Source: Quillaja saponaria
Lineage: Eukaryota; Streptophyta; Magnoliopsida; Fabales; Quillajaceae
Reading direction: 5' to 3'
Assembly: GCA_029379385.1 (NCBI GenBank)
Contig: CM055617.1
Location: 15,942,679-16,006,678, forward strand
DNA: 64,000 nt
A model generated the notes under the pieces. It was not told the origin of the DNA and made no database searches. It saw nothing but the letters and a program-made list of their open reading frames with translations. A program made the translations under genes and the position numbers. This document shows, one piece after another, positions 1 to 10,345 of this stretch. Position 1 is the first letter of the stretch. The number at the start of each line of letters is the position of its first letter.

Positions 1-480
1 TAGCTTTAACTTCTTCTCTTTATAGTAGTTGTGGCAATGAAAAATTAACTCTATCTTCTTCTCCTATTCTAAATAAGCTTTTGGATTGTTTCTAGCATAA
101 AATGTAGGAATTTTCATTTTAATGCTGCCCAAGTTCCTATCAACCCTTTCATCTTGGTTTCTATAATCCCTTCTATGGCCTTTACCATGCCTACCACCTC
201 CTCTAGGCCTAAATTTTCCCATTTGCACTTCACATGCTTGATCCTCACTATCCTCATTCTCATCTTCAAGCTCAAGTTCAACCGGCTCCCTCCTATACAT
301 CCTCCAATCACGTACTGCTCTATTGGGCCTTTTATCTTCTGCTTCTTAATGATCTACGCCCTTCGATGATTGCACCCTCCTTATCTCTAACAACTTAGTA
401 GATTTCCTTTCTAGTTGATCCCTTACTTCATTATATATTACGGCCATCCTCTCAAATTACTGTTGCATAGCTTGAAATGT
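1..480 (-). pseudogene. Ty3/gypsy gag fragment, cut by window edge
   Basis: Read on the minus strand, 480 down to 1 gives a retrotransposon gag N-terminus: a Gln-rich stretch with QAMQQ, an acidic stretch, an Arg/Gly-rich stretch (residues FRPRGGGRHG), then the typical gag entry motif SIKMKIPTFYARNNPKAYLE. In Ty3/gypsy chromoviruses the matching block (KIPxFxGKNDPEAYLEWE) opens the capsid-like domain. The frame is open from 300 to the window edge, but two stops lie upstream (after QAMQQ, and after a VDH motif near 365), so the copy is dead. The rest of gag and pol would lie left of the window. Gag packages element RNA into virus-like particles. The chromovirus assignment is inference; Ty3/gypsy is well supported. 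Confidence 0.75.
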
Positions 481-1082
481 AAAGCATATGTTATCCTATT
501 GTGAATCACTGTTATTTGATATATTACAAACAAGATTAGTAAAAACAATGAATAGAGATATGCAACCTCACTTGTTTCACTTAAGTGTTACACTTAAATT
601 TTTTATTTTTTATTTTTTCATAATGATAAGCTCATCACTCTTGCCTTTTTCCTCTTTATGCTTCCTCCAATTTTCTTTTTAGAACTATTCTAGAACTTAC
701 TTCAAGAGCCCAGAATTTGCAATGACCAACACGATTAAAGTTCAGGAAACTTTAGTAGCAAAGCCGGGGTAAAGAAACAAAGAAAAAAAGCACAAGCTGA
801 ATAAAGAAATTAAATCACAGAAACCAATAAGTAATTCAAAGAACTAATTCTAATAAAATAATATCACTATTATTATTTTTTTTTTATTTTTTTTTTTTAG
901 GCTTCAACAGAAAAAAAAAATGTAAATTAGAAGGAAACTCATTAATAAGAACGAAATTTTGAAAAATAAGGATGAGAAGAAATCTAAAAGTAAGTAAATT
1001 GGTGGAAAAAAATGAAAAGGAACCCGATTTCTTATTGGAATAGTAGAATTTTTATCTCATTTGTCGCGTGAATATAGGCAAC
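481..1082. other. Non-coding, AT-rich, upstream of the gag fragment
   Basis: This stretch would hold the 5' leader of the minus-strand gag. It contains A and T runs (for example 873-899 and 911-920). I see no LTR end, no primer binding site and no coding similarity. Confidence 0.4.
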
Positions 1083-1154
1083 AACCTAAATCACGTTATA
1101 GTTTATGTTAAAGTTTCTAACCCAAATCATGTTATAGTTTATGTTAAAGTTTCT
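1083..1154. repeat. 36-bp tandem duplication
   Basis: Two adjacent 36-bp units, 1083-1118 and 1119-1154, differ at two positions by eye. They overlap no recognisable coding sequence. Confidence 0.9.
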
Positions 1155-1296
1155 TTGTCTTCATTTTCACTTATATTTTGTGAATATACCTTTTTATATT
1201 TTTGTTGTATCTTATTGAAAGTTAATGGGAAATTTCATAGCAATTCCTAACAGTGATTCAAGTTGCCGATATGAAACTCCACCTATAAACTTCAAC

Positions 1297-1442
1297 TTGG
1301 TGTGCCACCCACACTCATCTAATTATGCAATAGCCACACAAAAACTGCAAAACTCAATCTTAAACAAAACTACGAAACTTCCACTTTGGTGTGCTACCCA
1401 CACCCATCTCTTAGTGCAATGGCCACACAAAACTACAAAACT
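1297..1442. repeat. Direct repeat, two ~57-bp copies 89 bp apart
   Basis: Copy 1 (1297-1354) and copy 2 (1386-1442) share the cores TTGGTGTG, ACCCACAC and GCCACACAAAA, with scattered differences. They fall inside a 111-codon open frame (1225-1560) that resembles no family I know and is low in complexity near its end, so I treat this as non-coding repeat DNA. Confidence 0.75.
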
Positions 1443-1633
1443 TCAAATTCCATCTTTTAAATTGGTAAAACCCAGCTTTTTTTTCTTCATTCTCTTCCTT
1501 CTACACAACCTGAATCACCACAACTTATTTTTTTTCAACCACTTTGTATTTTTACAATAGCTTCACTATCACCAAAATCCCCTCAGGCCTATCTGTCCCA
1601 ATTGAATTTACTTTTGATATCACTTATCAGAAA

Positions 1634-1860
1634 TTATACAAAATTTATCTTCAATCTTCATTAAGATATATTAAAAATAACAAAGGGTGATAATGAAATT
1701 CTTCAATCTTCATTACTTTTTGGAATACTAGCAATTACTTTTTGGGTGATAACAAAGGGAGAGATAGTGACTAGCAATTATCCAAGGTCCCTTATACAAA
1801 ATTTATCTTCAATCTTCATTACTTTTTTGGAATACTAATGAAATTCTTTTCTTATCCATA
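1634..1860. repeat. Scrambled repeat patch with a LINE ORF1 piece
   Basis: A 30-bp string at 1634-1663 recurs exactly at 1792-1821, and several shorter strings (CTTCAATCTTCATTAC, TTTGGAATACTA) recur in shuffled order. Between the two 30-bp copies, 1759-1794 is 36 bases identical to 35639-35674 inside ORF1 of the LINE farther right. The pattern looks like break repair with templated filler. Confidence 0.7.
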
Positions 1861-1992
1861 AATATAGGCAATGAACCAATTAAAGCACATATTCCTTTGG
1901 TGTTTATTGTTTTCTCCTCTTCACTCCAACTTCAATTTTCTAAGGATAGTGATATCTTTTGTTATTTTTATAATACCTCATTCAAGAGTAAG

Positions 1993-2504
1993 GGTGATAA
2001 TGAGCCGAGCTAGCTCGTGAATAGCTCGTGAACCACTCGTTAAGAGCTTAGATCAAGCTTAGCTTGTTTTTTAAATGAGTCGATCTTGATCTTTATTTTA
2101 AGCTCATTTAGTAAAACAAGCCGTGCTCAATCTTTCCAAAGCTCGGCTCGTGAGCTTATGAGCTAGGTCATTGAATATTATTTAATAAATTTTTTATTAT
2201 TTTTATATACATTTATAATAAATCTAGTTATATACAAAAAAACTAACATAAAATTATTACTTGGTTTAGTAGCAATTTGCACTAATACTTACTAAGTAGT
2301 CTTGGGTTCAACTCTCCTTGCCTACAAAACTTTTTTAGAATTTTCAAAAAATCTTCAAGAGCCCTTAATGAGCTGAGCCAAGCTTGATTATTTACTCGCG
2401 AGCTTTTAACGAGCTTAAGTACGAGTCTGAAGTGAGACTAGCCGAGTTGAGCTTGCCTAAAGTGAGACGAGCCGAGCTTTGGCAAAGCTCGGCTTGTTGA
2501 CACC
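1993..2504. mobile_element. Non-autonomous DNA transposon with GAGC-rich ends (hAT-like MITE)
   Basis: The left end GGTGATAATGAGCCGAGCT (1993-2011) and the reverse complement of the right end AGCTCGGCTTGTTGACACC (2486-2504) match at 15 of 19 positions. Subterminal DNA is rich in GAGCTCG/AGCCGAGC motifs, including a 25-bp palindrome with 12-bp arms at 2470-2494. There is no coding capacity. An ATTCAA string occurs close to both ends (about 1979-1984 and 2508-2513), but offset, so the target duplication is uncertain. The GGTGTCAA-type end suggests hAT; this is inference. Confidence 0.6.
2262..2325 (+). other. tRNA-like A-box/B-box segment inside the TIR element
   Basis: TGGTTTAGTAGC (2262-2273) resembles a Pol III A box, and GGTTCAACTC (2305-2314) resembles a B box, at tRNA-like spacing. 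It may be a relic of a tRNA-derived SINE caught inside the element. There is no folded acceptor stem, so it is not called a tRNA gene. Confidence 0.35.
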
Positions 2505-3640
2505 ACTATTCAATATGCACTAAGCATGCTTGTTTGTTATTCATTGGCTACTTGGTTAGCTGTTGTAATGTTTGGTCGTCCTCTATGATATGTGGTTCAG
2601 TGGTTGTTAGATATGCTAGTATATTTGATTGAAGTGGCTGAATTTTCTAAATAAATATTTTAGTAGGTCAAGTATATGTATGGCCTAAACTATAGTTAAC
2701 AAAACCCTTCTCGACCTGCACAATCATTTTTTTTTTTATGGGATATATTAAGCTTTTATTGGGTTTTTTTTTTTTTATATATATATAATTTTTTTATAGT
2801 ATATGATATAGAGTTTAATTTACAGTCATAATCCTCATTAGCCTGGTCAATCTTTTTTGAATATTACTTACTAGCCTCGTCCCTATGTGTTTATAGGGTT
2901 TTGTTTTTTGTTTTTTTATGTTGAACATTTGTCAATAAATTTTTTAACATAAAAAATATCAATAATATTAAAAAAAATATTTTTGGAATATAATTTTTAT
3001 TAAAAAGTGGTTTATGATATGTAACATGAGTTAGTTTGATTTCTTTTAATTATTTTCTTTAATTTTCAAAATTAAAAATCTAATGCTTATATAAATTTAA
3101 GAAGTTAAAGTTAAAAATCATAAGAGTTCTCTTGCTTTTATAATAAGTATAGATAAAAATTACTGTAATATTATAAATTTTTATTTGAATTAAAATATTA
3201 ATATAATCTTAGCTTGGCCATACTATATGAAATATCAAGGTCTGGCTGGTCAAAAGTAAAAAGCCAACTCTTATTTTCTTTTTGAATTCTTTATCATAAA
3301 TAAGTAATTTCACTGATTCAAAAAAAAAAAAAATGGAAATGAATATGGTCCACTAACAACAGAACGAAAAGATAGGAAGACACCATAACAATATTGTTAT
3401 TAGTAACATTATATGTATTGTTTTCAAAAATATACCCATTTTATCAAATTTTTTTTTTCTAAAAGTATTTTTCACGAATTTATGGGGATTAGAGATTTCT
3501 TACCATTAGTCTCCTCTCCATCTATAGTGATTTTACTTACCATGGTCTCCTTATAAGAGTATTTCCCAAAAACCAAATGAAAAAAGCACGTTTACTTAAC
3601 CAACAGACCAACCCCTTCAAGTAGAATCTTAATTTCAAAT
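2505..3640. other. AT-rich intergenic DNA
   Basis: Homopolymer T and A runs, short AT microsatellite at 2778-2788, no open frame of note and no transposon ends recognised. If the Tat element to the right has a 3' LTR it should lie here, but I could not define it. Confidence 0.4.
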
Positions 3641-3644
3641 TTAT

Positions 3645-4260
3645 AATGGAGAATGATGATCAGGCAAATGATAATTTAGTTGCTTCTGAGAAGAAGGCCA
3701 TAAGGTTCAAGGGCTGATTTATGAAAGTTAAGGAAAAGCTTAAGGCTATGCACGGGGCACTTCAGTAGGCCCAGTTGGACAGAGATTGAAGTGTCAAGTA
3801 GGTTATTCGAGATTATCAACATTTTGAAGTTCACAGGGAGTTGGTTTTGGATGAAGCTGAGGTTTATTTCGTTCAATGCTTCACCAAGTGTCATAATATG
3901 ACTTTGGAGCTAGCATCCAACCTTCCTTAAGATTGCTTGATATATGAGGCCAATGAGCAAATCAGTGAGGATGCTGCTGAAGATGGTTGAGCAGATGATG
4001 GTGAGTTTGGTTGGGACATAGTAATCAAGGAAGCTACTTTATGTGGTGATGAAGTGACTTATACTTTGCTTTTATTTGAGCATATCATCTATGGAACTTG
4101 TGATTGGTCCTAACTTGGGGACTTTGATTCTTTTATTGGAGACACATTGCATGTTCACATGGTCAAATATGAACTATTAGTGCTTGGAGATCAGGTTAGA
4201 TCGGGTACTGGGAGCATGCACTTGTGGTCCAAGGAGTTTACCCTATGTAAATGACGTGCC
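3645..4260 (+). pseudogene. Degenerate antisense ORF next to Tat-lineage pol
   Basis: The plus strand from ATG 3645 reads as a decayed protein with at least five stops. A stretch around 3800-3980 gives VIRDYQHFEVHRELVLDEAE, then FVQCFTKCHNM, then an acidic tail (ISEDAAEDG). This layout (a short helix-rich region, 'VIRDYxxSxEFxDxVLDEA', then an acidic end) is known to me from proteins annotated near plant retroelements. Its position, downstream of and antisense to a Tat-lineage integrase on the minus strand, matches the extra antisense ORFs described for Tat/Retand-type elements. The function of those ORFs is not established. The reading is clear as protein-like sequence; the family assignment is inference. 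Confidence 0.45.
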
Positions 4261-4389
4261 TTGCTAGCCCTGATTTTCCTTCAATAAAGACCAATATTCT
4301 TTTTTGAAAATAAAAGTTTATGCTTGAAGCATTTTTTAGCTCTAAAGTTTTAAGCATATGACATATGAAAACATAGAAAATTTTCATTA

Positions 4390-5205
4390 AAGCAAGTGGT
4401 GTTCATAATGACCGAAATTCCATGTGTTGGGTAAGGTTTGGCGATATTTGTTCATTAGCTTGTATGCTTCTAATTTGGTGGCTTCATTGATTTGAAACAG
4501 TCCCTCACAATATCTTTTGAGCTTTCCTTCAAAGTTTTCTTTTCAGCCGAGTTGGTTTAGGCGTAGTACCAAGTTTCCTACTCTGAACAACCTCTTATGA
4601 ACTTTGGAATTGAAGTATCTAGCTGCGTTATGTTGGTACGCCTTTACTCTAATTTGTGCAGAGTCTTGTAGTTCCTTTAAAATCTATAGGTTTCCTCCTT
4701 CAACATTGCTTTCCTAGTTGAAATTATCTTTTCTAGGGAAGGGACCACGATTTCTACATGAATAACCACTCTGTCCCAAATTCCAAGTTGAAAAATGTTT
4801 ATCAAGTTAGGGTCCTTCAAGTATTTCTGTAAGACTATAATACTTGTTTGAGTTTTTCTTCCAAGTCATTTTTTTTTTCCAGGACTTCTATGATTGCTTT
4901 GATGATCACCTTTATATGTCCATTGCTTTGGGGGTATCATACCAAGGAGAAACATATATCAATTCCCAGCTCTCAACACCAGTTCTTGATTAGCTTGTAG
5001 TTAAATTGTGGCCCATTGTTAGTGATGAAAGCCTTGGGAATTCCATATCTGCAAATTATGTTTCCTACATGAATTTTTTGGCAGCTTTCTGCTATTATGC
5101 TTGAGTTGACTTGTACATCCCACCCATTTGGTCAAGTAGTCTATCATTACAAACAAAAACTTCTTTGTTTTCTTTGTCAACATGTTGTAAATGGGCATAG
5201 TATGT
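4390..5205 (-). pseudogene. Tat-lineage Ty3/gypsy integrase, core and C-terminus
   Basis: On the minus strand from 5205 the translation passes KKFLFVMIDYLTKWVG, the first catalytic-Asp region of the integrase core, then IWNSQGFHH/IPKAFIT and NNGPQF, the second-Asp region, then a C-terminal block ARYFNSKVHKRLFRVGNLVL (about 4550-4610), which is typical of plant Ty3 integrases (ARYYNxRVxxRxFxVGDLVL). It ends near NTWNFGHYEHHLL at about 4400. The frame is broken several times. The first catalytic Asp is present (IDYLTKW), but the element cannot make this enzyme. The zinc-binding N-terminus of the same gene lies at 6466-6740, split off by the LTR inserted at 5211-6460. Confidence 0.8.
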
Positions 5206-5210
5206 CCAAG

Positions 5211-6460
5211 TGTTAAGAGATTTACTATGCAAATGCACATATCGTTAAAGTAGAGTGTCGATCCCATAAAGAATTGTAACTAATATTTAGCTAAATACTA
5301 AAATTAACACAATCCTAATTTTACCCAAAAAAAAAAAGAAAAAGAATTGAGTTGAAAAAAATATATTAAAATAAAATTAACTAATGACATATTAAACTTG
5401 AGAATTCAATGGATAAAAGTCTAGAATTACAATTTCTCTCAACATACTTCACTTGAATTATTATTATATTATGATGCTCAATTATGATACCAAGTTGTTA
5501 ACCTTGGTTTATAATTCAATTATAAGTATCTTTTGAGTTAACCAATTAATTATTTGTCTATGAGAATTGAGGTAAGCAAGATTTGTGAAGGTTAGACTTA
5601 ATTGGGCTACATAAGGTATGGAGGCATATTTTTATCCTACATATGAATCAAATTCAAATAAGTGTTATTTCAATCAAGGCTAACAATTAATTTTCTTCAT
5701 CAAGCTCCTTTAGGTTACCACATCAATCTAATTGATAGCTCATCAACTAGAAGCATTAAGCATAGAATGAAATAAACAAATTCAATAATAAATTTAACTA
5801 ATCAATAAATAAAAAAATCCAAGCTACATGTTAAGTTCTTTTGTAAAAATAGTTGAATGGGAAAGTAAACTATTGATGGCCAATCTTCAATTTTTCTGAG
5901 CTCCTTTTGCTTTCTTACACTCTTAATAGCTCCTTTAGCCAAAAGAAAAACTCATTTTTATTGTGTGCTTTCAATTAGGAGTAATAGACCGGACTAGTAG
6001 TGCGACCATTCTTTTCTAGTGTCGTGGCGCTGAAAATTCATAAAAATGGAATTTAGTATCATGCGGGGCACCTAAAAGCTGGTGCCTAGGCGCTGGCAGC
6101 ATACTCACCAAACTCTCTATCCTATTGGCTGCTTTACACATTTTGAGTGTCGTGGCACCCATTTTTACATGGTTGTGGCACCCAATGCTTATGAATCCTT
6201 ATTCCCTTCCAATTTGACTTCAAATAGATCTCCTTTATGTCTTAAACCTTCAAAACATAAAAAGTAAGTTAATATGGAATGGAACTCTTATTTAAAACCT
6301 AAATTCTAGTCATAATCAACTAGAATTCAACATAGCAATATGATAAGGACTCAATTAGGAAATAAACTTAAAACCAAGCAATTGTAAAGTGAAATTCAAG
6401 AACATAGCTAAATTAATTAGTCAAAAGAAGGCAATATAAGTATATTTCAAAGACTTATCA
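5211..6460. mobile_element. Solo LTR (1.25 kb) with perfect 5-bp target duplication CCAAG
   Basis: The insertion begins TGTTAAGA and ends TCTTATCA-like (…GACTTATCA), so both ends carry the TG…CA of an LTR. It is flanked by CCAAG at 5206-5210 and 6461-6465. Removing it and one CCAAG joins the integrase zinc finger (…NPWPFAI…) to the integrase core (…TKKTKKFLF…), which confirms the boundaries. Inside is the string AGTGTCGATCCCA (5249-5261), which recurs in many plant retroelement LTRs. There is no internal domain, so this is a solo LTR produced by LTR-LTR recombination. The family is not identified. Confidence 0.85.
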
Positions 6461-6465
6461 CCAAG

Positions 6466-6740
6466 CCTCATATTGCAAAAGGCCAAGGGTTATCGATAGG
6501 ATTTAGTGGTGCAGTTAATTATCTGGGGACCTAGACCAACCTTTCGCAATAGTAACACTTTTTGACCCATTCTTCTTCTTCTTGGTTCAAGGTCAACTAG
6601 TAATAGCCCGATCTTAGTATCTTGTGAGTCAGTGCCTTTGACCTAATATGGGATCTGTAAATACAGACATGAGCCTCTTCTAAGGTATAAGTGGTTTCGT
6701 ATGAGGATAAACATTTGAGGTAAGATATTGTATGGGACTG
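6466..6740 (-). pseudogene. Tat-lineage integrase zinc-binding N-terminus
   Basis: Minus-strand translation gives EEAHVCIYRSHIRSKALTHK, then ILRSGYY, then WVKKCYYCERL, corresponding to the HHCC zinc finger of Ty3 integrases (H…H…CxxC, residues CYYC), followed by NPIDNPWPFAI. It carries internal stops. It is the direct upstream part of the integrase core at 4390-5205, separated by the solo LTR. Confidence 0.75.
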
Positions 6741-6879
6741 CTTATATAGTTGTTCATTTATTATAAAGTACTATGCTGCCTTGTGCAATATAGTTTGAGT
6801 TTCATTTTTTTCCTCTCGTAACTTGCATGTTCATTAGTATTCACTGATTGATGTCATTCATTAAAAAGCTAGGGTCTTG

Positions 6880-7690
6880 TATTTGGTATACATCTAACTT
6901 TTCTTACTAGCTCAGCTTTTTCAAGGTTTCCAAAATTATAGATCGTTCCTTCTTAGCTCCTTATTTTAAGAAAACTTTAACAAGGTGTTGGTGCAGGAGT
7001 TATTAGTGCAGGGTATGAATATGACACTTATGTACTCAAATAGACTCCATAGTTTCTTCACATGTTCTAGATACCAAGCTATGGTAAGTTCTTGGGCTTC
7101 ATATTCTCCTTTAATTTGATTGACTACCAGTTGTGAATTCTTGAAAATTTTACCCCTGCTACTTTTGCAATTTGAGGCTTGTTATGAGTACCTCATATTT
7201 ACTGGAATTGTTTGATGCTTGGAATTCAAACTATAAGGCATATTCTAACTTCACTCATTATGAGCTTTCAAGGACCAAACATGCTCCACGGCCTCGTTTG
7301 TTAGCTTACCAGTCTACGTGTAAGTGTCAAGCTCAGGTTTAGGGATCTGCTTGCTCTTGGTTGAGATTTTCTTCCACGTCATTCCTCTTTCCAGTGCATT
7401 CCATTATGAAGTCTACCAGAGCTTGAGCTTTGATTGTTGTTCAACCTATACACCTTATATCAAACTTGCTCAGCTTGATTGACCATTGAACTATTTTTCA
7501 TAGTGTTAAGCTTATGTAAGACCTTTCCCAATGGTTGATCTATTCAAACTTCTATAGTGTGAGCTTAGAAGTTTTGTGGTAGTTTCCTTACCATTATTAG
7601 AACTACATAGGCCACCTCGTCCATATGAGGATACCTAGTTTTTGGGCCTTGTAAGATCCTACTAAGATATTAAATTGGCTACTGCTTTAC
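6880..7690 (-). pseudogene. Tat-lineage RNase H region (connection plus second RNase H)
   Basis: Read on the minus strand, this stretch has KIVQWSIKLSKFDIRC…IKAQALVDFI, the linker after the first RNase H, then LHVDW…ANKRGRGAWLVLESS and KLEYALYFEFQASNNSSKYE, matching the additional RNase H that marks the Tat lineage (consensus LYVDGSSNxxGSGAGxxL… LEYAxRFxFxASNNEAEYEAL). Several key residues are replaced (VDG to VDW, NEAEYE to NSSKYE) and stops are frequent. The dual RNase H layout is the main reason for calling Tat rather than another Ty3 lineage. Confidence 0.7.
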
Positions 7691-8760
7691 CCCGTCCTTT
7701 CTGACTAGGACCAAACTTACAGCTACCAATGAAACTCTGAGATAAGTATTAATGTTTCTCCGGGGTTTCCCTAGCACTAGGATTGATGTTACGTAGGCTT
7801 TCAAATTTTTGAAGGATTGTTCACACTCATCTGCCAATTTGAAAATCTTCTTCACAGTTTGAAAAATGTGATACATTTATCTGCTGCTTTTGACATGAAC
7901 CTAGCTAAGGTTACAATTCATCCAGTTAACCTTAGCACCTATTTCACCTTCCTCGGGCTTTCCAAGTCCATAATCACTTTGAGTTTCAATGGGTTAGCCT
8001 CAAATCCCTTATCAGTGACCATGAATTTAAGAAATTTCCCATTTGGAACTCCAATGTTACATTCGGTTGTTGAATTGAGCTTCATTTTTTTTTTCTTTTT
8101 TCTTTTTTTTCCTTTTGAGTATTGCAAAGGTTTCTTCCCTATCAACTACATGGTCTTCAAATTTTGTACTCTTGACTAGCATGTCGTTGATGTAAACCTT
8201 CACGTTTTTGCCAATTAGCTTTTTGAATATCTTATTAACCAATCTTTGATAAGTTGCTCATGCATTTTTAAACTTAACAACATCACTCTATAGTAGTAAA
8301 TGCCTTCTTAGTAACAAAGGACATTTTTTTTAGGTTTTCTCCAGCTATCAAGATCTAGTTATAGCCCGAGTGGGTATCCATGAAGCTCAGTAGCTTATTG
8401 CCTGAAGAACTGTCGATAGGCTATGATTTTGTTCTGGACGAACGACAATTGAGCTTCATGGATACCCACTCGGGCTACTGAGCTACTGAGCTACTGAAGG
8501 TTGGTGAAGTCTACACACATCCTCCATTTGTCGTTCATCTTTTTCACTAATCCTACACTTGGCAACTAGTATGGGTAGTCAACCTCTCTGATGAAGCCTA
8601 CCTTATGTATTTTGTCTAATTCTTCATTGACTACGCTCTCCCTTTCGGAAGCAAAGGTCTTATTCTTCTTCATGACCTCTATAGGTCAATTCTTGGCATG
8701 TATTTCGTCGACCATGTGAAGACTTCCATGCTCCTTTTCAGGAATTTACTAACTCTTCTT
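7690..8760 (-). pseudogene. Tat-lineage reverse transcriptase
   Basis: Minus-strand motifs in order: VGFIREVDYPY…VGLVKKMNDKWRMCVDFTNL (about 8510-8610), LLSFMDTHSGYN (about 8360-8400), VNKIFKKLIGKNVKVYINDM (8180-8242), and NGKFLKFMVTDKGFEANPLK (7970-8060), ending in a thumb/connection block DECEQSFKNLKAYV (7790-7835). The catalytic YVDD box reads YIND at 8183-8194, with one Asp replaced. A run of T at 8083-8110 and a rearranged 28-bp inverted copy of the FMDTHSGY segment (see 8362-8477) further break it. The enzyme would copy element RNA into DNA; this copy is dead. Confidence 0.85.
8362..8477. repeat. 28-bp perfect inverted repeat inside RT
   Basis: Left arm 8362-8389 and right arm 8450-8477 are perfect reverse complements separated by 60 bp. 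The left arm is the normal RT segment (LLSFMDTHSGY on the minus strand); the right arm is an inverted extra copy that interrupts the RT upstream. It is followed by three copies of an AGCTACTG unit (8474-8498). The DNA could extrude as a hairpin. Confidence 0.9.
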
Positions 8761-9455
8761 TGACATCAACTCTTATATTTGTTCCTACTAATGTTACTTT
8801 TTTGGTTTTGTCACCAAACATAGAGGTAGCCTTGATCTGACCTGTTGACTCCTCATCCTTCTATACATTAGCTAGTTTGGTTGGTCTATGGTGTTTTAGA
8901 TCACCTGTTGATATCACTTTTATCTTTTTCTCCTTCATGCGAGCCATGTAGCATTGTATGGCCTTCCTCTAATTTTCCCTGATAGTTTCTACTTGGTTCG
9001 GATTTCTGAACTTTAAGCATATGTGCCAAGATGATAAGATCCCCAAGTAAATTTAGTTCATCACTATCTTTTCTAATGTCCTGCTTTCTAAAGTGCCTGG
9101 TAATTAACTTGATCGCATTGTCAATGGACACCAACTCCCCGTTGAATCCTATTAGAGTTCCTCATACAACCTAAGTATGTATTTGGGTATCTGCATTTGG
9201 TTAATTGAGCTCTCAGTGTTAATCAAAACCCTACTAATTGAGCAATTTGCTATGTTGTTGTCAATGACCATAGCATTGTCATAGGGAGTTTCTAGGCCTT
9301 AAAGGTTTTCATCTAAAAAGAAGATTACTTCATACCTCCCTTCTTCCATTTCACACCATTTATCCACTCTGCTAACAACAATAGGCCTTCTACCATACCT
9401 TTTCCTTCCCGAGGATATGGAATACACAATACCTATAAGGAGTCAGTATAAAAAT
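8760..9455 (-). pseudogene. Tat-lineage gag end, protease and linker
   Basis: On the minus strand, 9290-9455 reads YSISSGRKRYGRRP and then MEEGRYEVIFF, the Tat gag-protease junction. About 9150-9290 gives NAMVIDNN…CSISRVLINTESSI, corresponding to the aspartic protease flap and active site (xVLIDTGSSx); here DTGSS has become NTESS, so the catalytic Asp is lost. 8901-9134 is a 77-codon open frame (from VSIDNAIKLITRHF) that forms the linker to RT. Stops separate the parts. Confidence 0.65.
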
Positions 9456-10237
9456 ATGGCAATTAAATGCATAGCGAAATTAAAAAAATTTTTTTAATTC
9501 CTTTAACTCAAAATCACCTTATGATTATATGAAAGATCCTAATTCTAGTTTAACACTTACACAAGAAGTTAGACAACTGTGTACCTCCGAGGCTTTCAAT
9601 TCCTTTATCGTAATCTTCATTTGGCCTTTACTCCTTTGTTGATTCATCAAGAACACAGCAATAATACAAGTGTCCCGTCTCTTAGTGTATCCATACGAAC
9701 GAATCCAACTAAGGATTTGTATTCTTGAAGGTGAGATAGGTTACTAAGAAATTTCTTGCGTGTTAGCACAAGTTACAGAATCCCTCTAGTAATTTAGGAA
9801 CTATACTTGGCCTAAAATCCTTTTAAAGGTTCTAGGCTCTCAGTATAATACGTACAATTATTTTCATTATCCTATGTAAAGACTAGCCACTTTCATATAT
9901 ACTGGACAATTCTAACACATTAGGGATTTTGCTAATATTCGAATTTTACCATAATTAGATCTAATGCCTAACAAACTATAATAATTACATGACTATCCCA
10001 AAACTCTCCTTAGTTGAATATTGTTCTATTGTGTGTGACTCCTTAGGTTCAAACTATTGATGACAATAGACATGTAATTTTTACATATTTATTATTGGAC
10101 CCCATCCAATTAAATTAGAACTTATTCTAATTATTTGAATTAAAACTCTTTTTGATTCTTCCTTTAATTAAGAGTAATTATCTATAAATAAATAATTAAT
10201 TATCAGGGGTTCTTACAAGTCAAGATTGGTGCCTAGC
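9456..10237. other. Non-coding DNA between Tat pol and solo LTR
   Basis: No coding similarity seen. The DNA continues on the other side of the 10238-13052 LTR (13058 onward), since that LTR has an exact target duplication. The combined ~1.6 kb therefore probably interrupts or links Tat gag and pol. It may be another, unrecognised insertion. Confidence 0.4.
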
Positions 10238-10313
10238 TGTTATAACTTGATAGTTTAATGGGTATATTAAAATGGTATACGTAAATTGGTGTGACGATTT
10301 AAGTAATAAGTTA

Positions 10314-10345
<32 letters not shown>

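Noticed and set aside
154..369. Hydrophobic plus-strand frame (71 codons)
   Set aside because: Shadow of the minus-strand gag, whose motifs are clear.
1225..1560. 111-codon plus-strand open frame
   Set aside because: It spans the 89-bp direct repeat and ends in a Phe/His/Asn-rich low-complexity tail; no family resemblance and AT-driven composition.
2262..2325. A tRNA gene
   Set aside because: Only A- and B-box-like strings; no acceptor stem or anticodon arm can be paired.
7817..8179. 120-codon plus-strand frame
   Set aside because: Opposite strand of the Tat RT relic; it includes the T-run insertion as poly-Phe.
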